This document shows, piece by piece, positions 6,387 to 9,559 of a DNA stretch of 9,559 nucleotides; the stretch's first letter is position 1; each line of letters begins with the position of its first letter. The notes under the pieces were generated by a model, which searched no databases, was not told where the DNA came from, and saw nothing but the letters and a program-made list of their open reading frames with translations. The stretch comes from Nitrospirota bacterium. GTDB lineage: Bacteria; Nitrospirota_A; Leptospirillia; Leptospirillales; Leptospirillaceae. A program made the position numbers and the translations under genes. The stretch lies in contig JAMCWZ010000011.1 in NCBI GenBank assembly GCA_023480765.1, forward strand, positions 1 through 9,559, read 5' to 3'.

Positions 6387-7418
6387 CTAATGCGGGAGCA
6401 TCAGGCCGTTCAGCGCGACGGTCGGGGAAGCGAGGACTCCCTGCAGATGAATATGGACTGTCCCGTCCTTCCGGGCCTCCAGAGAGGGGATCGGGATGGC
6501 TTTGAGCTGCCCTTTCAGGCGCGCATGAAGGTCCATGTTGATCAGGCTGGCGGGATAGGGAAAGCGGAGAAGAATAGTTCCGGAGCCCGTAACCGTGGCC
6601 AGCGGACCGTCGGCTGTCAGCGATTCGATGTGACCCGTTCCGTCATGCAGGAACAGTCTGCCACGGACGGACGTGAAGGCCAGATCGGGAAGAGGGATTC
6701 CGTTCATCTTCAGAGACCGGACGACCAGATTGCGGATGGTGAGCCCCAAAATGCCGTGACCCAGCTGTTCGTGACCCTTTGTCCAGGTGTAGTCGGTTTC
6801 CAGATCCAGAGAGCCGGAGAGATCCTGACGAATCAGTTTCCGGGCGGTCAGAAGATTGATCGGGTGAATGGTTTTTCCCCGCAGATGATTCCATTTTCCC
6901 TTGCGGGCCTGCTGAAGACGGCCGCGGAACTCTCCCCCGTACGCCTTGACGTCGAAGTTGTAACGCGGTTTCCCCTTGACGTAACTGGCAAGGTTCATAC
7001 CGCCTTCAAATTTGGGGATTTCCCAGACGACAGGCCCCATGGGAGATGCCGAGACAAGGTGGAGTCCTTCATAGTCAAGGTTTGCCGGCCATCGGAATGT
7101 TCCGGCGTCGGCCGATATTCCGAGTCCCGTCTGATGGGATATCCCCGCAAGAATCTCTTTTGCCAGTTCGTTTCCGGGAAAGCTTCGGACGAAAAAAAAG
7201 CCGAACATGACCGCTCCCCAGGAAACGAGAAGGAGAAGGGGCAACCGCTGACGGAACTTTTTGGGGGACGGGACGGAAGTGAGGTGTCCGGCGGACAGAG
7301 CCCGACTGTTTTCCGGGACAGGCGCTTTTGCCGACCGGTCTCTTCTGTTCCTGTTTTTCAGGGAGGTCAAAAGGGAAAAGAGAGATGCCAGGACTGAACT
7401 CCGCCCGTTCAGGTTCAT
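6387..7418 (-). CDS. gspN: GspN-like type II secretion accessory protein
   Basis: A 343-residue protein resembling the GspN found in T2SS loci of Geobacter-like and other non-enterobacterial bacteria. One membrane helix (about 59-79, LPLLLLVSWGAVMFGFFF) is followed by a periplasmic beta-rich domain. The domain opens with LAKEILAGISHQTGLGISAD (85-104) and TFRWPANLDYEGLHL (107-121), matching the family's N-terminal pattern of a helix, an I-S-A-D strand and a W-P-x-x-L-x-Y-x-G-L turn. The rest is repetitive strands and probably packs against the secretion channel or GspC/L/M; the role is poorly defined in all species. The ATG at 7418 has GGAG 6 nt upstream and lies 18 nt after gspG. Unusually, about 58 residues rich in Ser, Arg and Lys precede the membrane helix, where family members usually begin close to the helix. 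Confidence 0.75.
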   Translation of the reverse strand: MNLNGRSSVLASLFSLLTSLKNRNRRDRSAKAPVPENSRALSAGHLTSVPSPKKFRQRLPLLLLVSWGAVMFGFFFVRSFPGNELAKEILAGISHQTGLGISADAGTFRWPANLDYEGLHLVSASPMGPVVWEIPKFEGGMNLASYVKGKPRYNFDVKAYGGEFRGRLQQARKGKWNHLRGKTIHPINLLTARKLIRQDLSGSLDLETDYTWTKGHEQLGHGILGLTIRNLVVRSLKMNGIPLPDLAFTSVRGRLFLHDGTGHIESLTADGPLATVTGSGTILLRFPYPASLINMDLHARLKGQLKAIPIPSLEARKDGTVHIHLQGVLASPTVALNGLMLPH

Positions 7419-7436
7419 CTTCGTCTCCGATGTCCC

Positions 7437-7916
7437 TTATTTATCCATGGCCCAGGAGTCGATGTCGGCGTTGTTTCCGGTGCCGCCACGGACACCGTCG
7501 GCTCCATAGGAGATGATGTCAAATTCCCCGTGGTTCCCGGGAGACAGATAAATATACGGGTGTCCCCAGGGGTCTTTCGGGATCTTGGAGATATATCCCC
7601 CGTCCTTGTAATTGTTCGGCACCGGAGGTGTCGTCGGTTTCTTGATGAGGGCGTCGAGAGTCTGTTCTGTCGTCGGATAGTTTCCATTATCCAGGTGATA
7701 GAGGTTCAGGGCGTTTTCGATCTCCCGGATTTGGGCTTTTGCCGAGACCCGTTTTGCTTCTTCTGTCCGACCGATGATCTTCGGCACCACAAGAGCGGCA
7801 AGAAGGGCGATGATGAAAATCACCACCATGATTTCGATCAGGGTGAACCCCCTGTCATCCTGCGTCCGTTTGGAAAGAAAGGAAACGTGCCTGGGAATGC
7901 GGCGAACAGATCTCAA
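7437..7916 (-). CDS. gspG: GspG, major pseudopilin of type II secretion
   Basis: A 159-residue protein whose mature form builds the periplasmic pseudopilus shaft. The 23-residue basic leader ends in D-D-R-G. Prepilin peptidase should cleave before F24, which begins the canonical [20 protein letters not shown] helix with Glu at +5 (E28). The C-terminal half carries all the GspG hallmarks: [14 protein letters not shown] (72-85), [10 protein letters not shown] (112-121), [12 protein letters not shown] (130-141) and [12 protein letters not shown] (144-155). The last two correspond to the calcium-binding loop region. This signature separates T2SS from type IV pili. The start is a TTG (7916-7914) with strong GGAGGG 5 nt upstream; no ATG precedes the cleavage site. 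The gene starts 34 nt after gspF. Confidence 0.96.
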   Translation of the reverse strand: MRSVRRIPRHVSFLSKRTQDDRGFTLIEIMVVIFIIALLAALVVPKIIGRTEEAKRVSAKAQIREIENALNLYHLDNGNYPTTEQTLDALIKKPTTPPVPNNYKDGGYISKIPKDPWGHPYIYLSPGNHGEFDIISYGADGVRGGTGNNADIDSWAMDK

Positions 7917-7921
7917 AGAGG

Positions 7922-7927
7922 CCCTCC
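7922..7927 (-). promoter_or_regulatory. Strong Shine-Dalgarno in front of the TTG start of gspG
   Basis: GGAGGG on the minus strand lies 5 nt before TTG 7916-7914. It decides the start: there is no ATG between the upstream gene's end and the prepilin cleavage site, and a near-perfect Shine-Dalgarno may compensate for the weak start codon of the highly needed major pseudopilin. Confidence 0.7.
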
Positions 7928-7950
7928 AGGGATGTGTGCGGCAAAGGTCT

Positions 7951-9153
7951 TCACTCGACTGCCTGGCTCATTTCGAAGATGGGCAGGAGCACTGCCAGAA
8001 CCATGAAAAGCACGATACAGCCGATGAATAATATCATAACCGGCTCGATGATTGAAGTCAGTGTCGCGACAGTCTGAGACACTTCCGATTCGTAACCTTC
8101 CGCCATTTTCAGGAGGAGTTCTTCCAGTTTTCCCGATTTTTCCCCGGTCTGGATCATGTGGACAGCCATCCGGGGAACCCAGGGAGAACGTTTCAGGGCA
8201 GAGCCAAGGGATTCTCCGTTCCGGACATCTTCCCGGGCCTTGATCGCCGCCTCTTTGATTGTCTGGTTCGTCAGGACGGACGTGCCGATTTCGAGAGCGC
8301 GCTGCAAAGGGACCCCGCCCTTCAGCAGAACGGAAAGAGTCCGTCCAAACCGGGAGATCTGATCCTGGGCGATCAGAGTTCCCACGCGCGGGATTCGGAG
8401 AGCGAGCTGATCGATTTTCGCCCGGTGGCGGACAAAGGCCCGGACCAGAAAAACGAGCAGAAGAAAGAAGCCCGGGAGAATCCAGAAGGCTTCCCGACGG
8501 AGCCCGTCGGAGAGATCCATCAAAAGGATTGTCGGGAGCGGCAACGCGGCATTCAGACCTTTAAAAATCGCTGTAATGCGCGGCATGACGACAGTCAGGA
8601 GAAAGATGACCATCAAAATTCCGACCATCATCACGATCGAAGATCCGGTAAGGCTTCCGAGAACCTTCCTGCGGGTTTCCACCTGCTTTTCGAGAAAGTC
8701 GGACAGGCGGTCCAGCATGACGTCGAGTGTTCCGGACTCTTCCCCGGCCCGGATCATGTTGACGTAGAGATCGGAAAAAATTCTTGGGTGAAGGGACAGT
8801 GCCTGATGAAGAGGCTGCCCTTCCTTGACATCTTCACGGATGGCAGCCACCGTGCTGCCCATCGGATCGGGAAGACCCTGATCCAGAATGGCCCCGAGAG
8901 ACTCCACCACAGGGATTCCCGAACCGACCAGAATTCCCATTTGACGTGTAAAAAGAGCGATGTCCCCTGCCTTGGCCCTGCGTCTTCCACCCGTTTGTCG
9001 AAGAGACGGTGCGTCTTCCCGCGGGACGAGCGTCAGCGGAAGGATTCCCTGGCTTTTCAGTTTCTGCCGCGCGGTCCGGGGACTGTCGGCGTCCACCAGG
9101 CCTTGAATGCGGGCGCCGTTTTCCTGAACTCCCTGATAGGAGTATACGGGCAC
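7951..9153 (-). CDS. gspF: GspF, polytopic inner-membrane platform protein of type II secretion
   Basis: A 400-residue protein, the standard GspF length. The N-terminal cytoplasmic segment begins [21 protein letters not shown], matching the family opening. Two T2SSF repeats follow, at about 65-190 and 265-392. Each has the helical F-T/G-R-x-L/M-x-x-L-x-x-G-x-P-L/V motif ([15 protein letters not shown] 68-82; [15 protein letters not shown] 269-283) and a G-E-x-S-G-x-L turn (137-143, 337-343). Membrane helices are at about 168-190, 223-240 and 370-392; the last carries EPVMILFIG and ends LLPIFEM. GspF is the rotor or adaptor between the GspE ATPase and the pseudopilus. The GTG start at 9153 has AAGGA about 9 nt upstream and lies 15 nt after the gspE stop. 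Confidence 0.96.
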   Translation of the reverse strand: MPVYSYQGVQENGARIQGLVDADSPRTARQKLKSQGILPLTLVPREDAPSLRQTGGRRRAKAGDIALFTRQMGILVGSGIPVVESLGAILDQGLPDPMGSTVAAIREDVKEGQPLHQALSLHPRIFSDLYVNMIRAGEESGTLDVMLDRLSDFLEKQVETRRKVLGSLTGSSIVMMVGILMVIFLLTVVMPRITAIFKGLNAALPLPTILLMDLSDGLRREAFWILPGFFLLLVFLVRAFVRHRAKIDQLALRIPRVGTLIAQDQISRFGRTLSVLLKGGVPLQRALEIGTSVLTNQTIKEAAIKAREDVRNGESLGSALKRSPWVPRMAVHMIQTGEKSGKLEELLLKMAEGYESEVSQTVATLTSIIEPVMILFIGCIVLFMVLAVLLPIFEMSQAVE

Positions 9154-9168
9154 GCCGGATCGTCCTTT

Positions 9169-9559
9169 CTAGCTCTCGACAGAGATTTCGGACAGCGCGA
9201 CGCGCAGCACTTCCTCCGAAGTGGTGATACCGGCGAGGACTTTCCGTTTTCCGTCTTCCAGAAGGGAATACATTCCCCGACTTTTTGCCTTTTGCCGGAT
9301 TTCCGCAGCCTGGGCGCGCCTGTCAATCATCTGCGCGATGGTTTCATCGACCACGAGGAGCTCGTAAATGCCCTGCCGCCCCTTGTACCCTGTGTTGAGG
9401 CACTGGTGGCACCCTCTCCCCCGAAAGAGGGGGCCCTGTTTCAGGTCGTCCGGTGTGATGCCCAGACGGGACATCTCGTGTTTGTCCGGTTGATAGGGTT
9501 CGCGACATTCCGGACAGATTTTCCGGACGAGTCTTTGTCCCGGATGGAAACCCCTGCCG
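9169..9559 (-). CDS. gspE: GspE, type II secretion ATPase, C-terminal part, runs off right edge
   Basis: The last 129-130 codons of the cytoplasmic hexameric ATPase that powers pseudopilus assembly. The visible part starts GRGFHPGQRLVRKICPECRE and contains the zinc-binding tetracysteine module of GspE/PilB ATPases: CPEC, about 29 residues, then CHQC. The conserved NTGYKGRQGIYELLVVDE segment follows, then MYSLLEDGKRKVLAGITTSEEVLRV, the standard C-terminal ending of GspE. Walker motifs, Asp and His boxes and the N-domain that binds GspL lie outside the window. The TAG stop is 15 nt before gspF. An ATG at 9474 is internal, since the conserved Cys pair is upstream of it. Confidence 0.96.
   Translation of the reverse strand, partial: GRGFHPGQRLVRKICPECREPYQPDKHEMSRLGITPDDLKQGPLFRGRGCHQCLNTGYKGRQGIYELLVVDETIAQMIDRRAQAAEIRQKAKSRGMYSLLEDGKRKVLAGITTSEEVLRVALSEISVES

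Noticed and set aside
6336..7397. A 353-codon plus-strand open frame opposite the gspN-like gene
   Set aside because: It mirrors a minus-strand gene that has a good ribosome-binding site, a membrane helix and family motifs. The antisense translation has no recognisable features.
9169..9474. A separate 101-residue gene starting at the ATG at 9474
   Set aside because: The same frame is open to the window edge, and the first Cys pair of the GspE zinc module lies upstream of this ATG, so it is the gspE tail.

Overview
The window is dominated by an eight-gene, minus-strand type II secretion (T2SS) run. Read 5'->3' on the minus strand from the right edge, the order is gspE (C-terminal part only), gspF, gspG, a gspN-like gene, gspL, gspM, gspK and a TPR-protein gene. 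Most junctions are 7-34 nt or overlap, so this looks like one transcription unit whose promoter lies beyond the right edge. The host is a Gram-negative, moderately GC-rich bacterium, since a T2SS needs two membranes. The general look (GC-rich genes, a GspN-type T2SS, a secreted His-rich peptide) would fit a Nitrospirota such as Leptospirillum, but that is a weak impression and not a demonstrated assignment.

Layout: 1-739 holds two minus-strand genes overlapping by 4 nt (GTGA): a small TPR protein and the N-terminal 130 residues of a protein with DUF692-like (MbnB/UPF0276-type) sequence features. A divergent intergenic region (740-914) separates them from a plus-strand membrane diguanylate cyclase with a CHASE3-like periplasmic sensor (915-2096). 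Converging on it is a minus-strand gene for a 106-residue exported protein whose last 54 residues contain 23 histidines (2117-2437). It has a recognisable promoter upstream. Its intrinsic terminator lies inside the last codons of the cyclase gene. An AT-rich spacer (about 2438-2705) then separates it from the end of the T2SS run.

How the genes work together: GspE is the cytoplasmic ATPase. GspL (cytoplasmic actin-like domain, one membrane helix, periplasmic ferredoxin-like domain) and GspM link it to the inner-membrane platform GspF. GspG is the major pseudopilin and GspK the minor tip pseudopilin. The GspN-like protein is an accessory inner-membrane/periplasmic component. The minor pseudopilins GspH, GspI and GspJ, which usually lie between gspG and gspK, are absent here; the GspN-like gene sits next to gspG instead. 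Secretin (gspD), gspC and prepilin peptidase genes are not in view. The cyclase and His-rich genes are separate units, and no functional link to secretion can be shown from the sequence.
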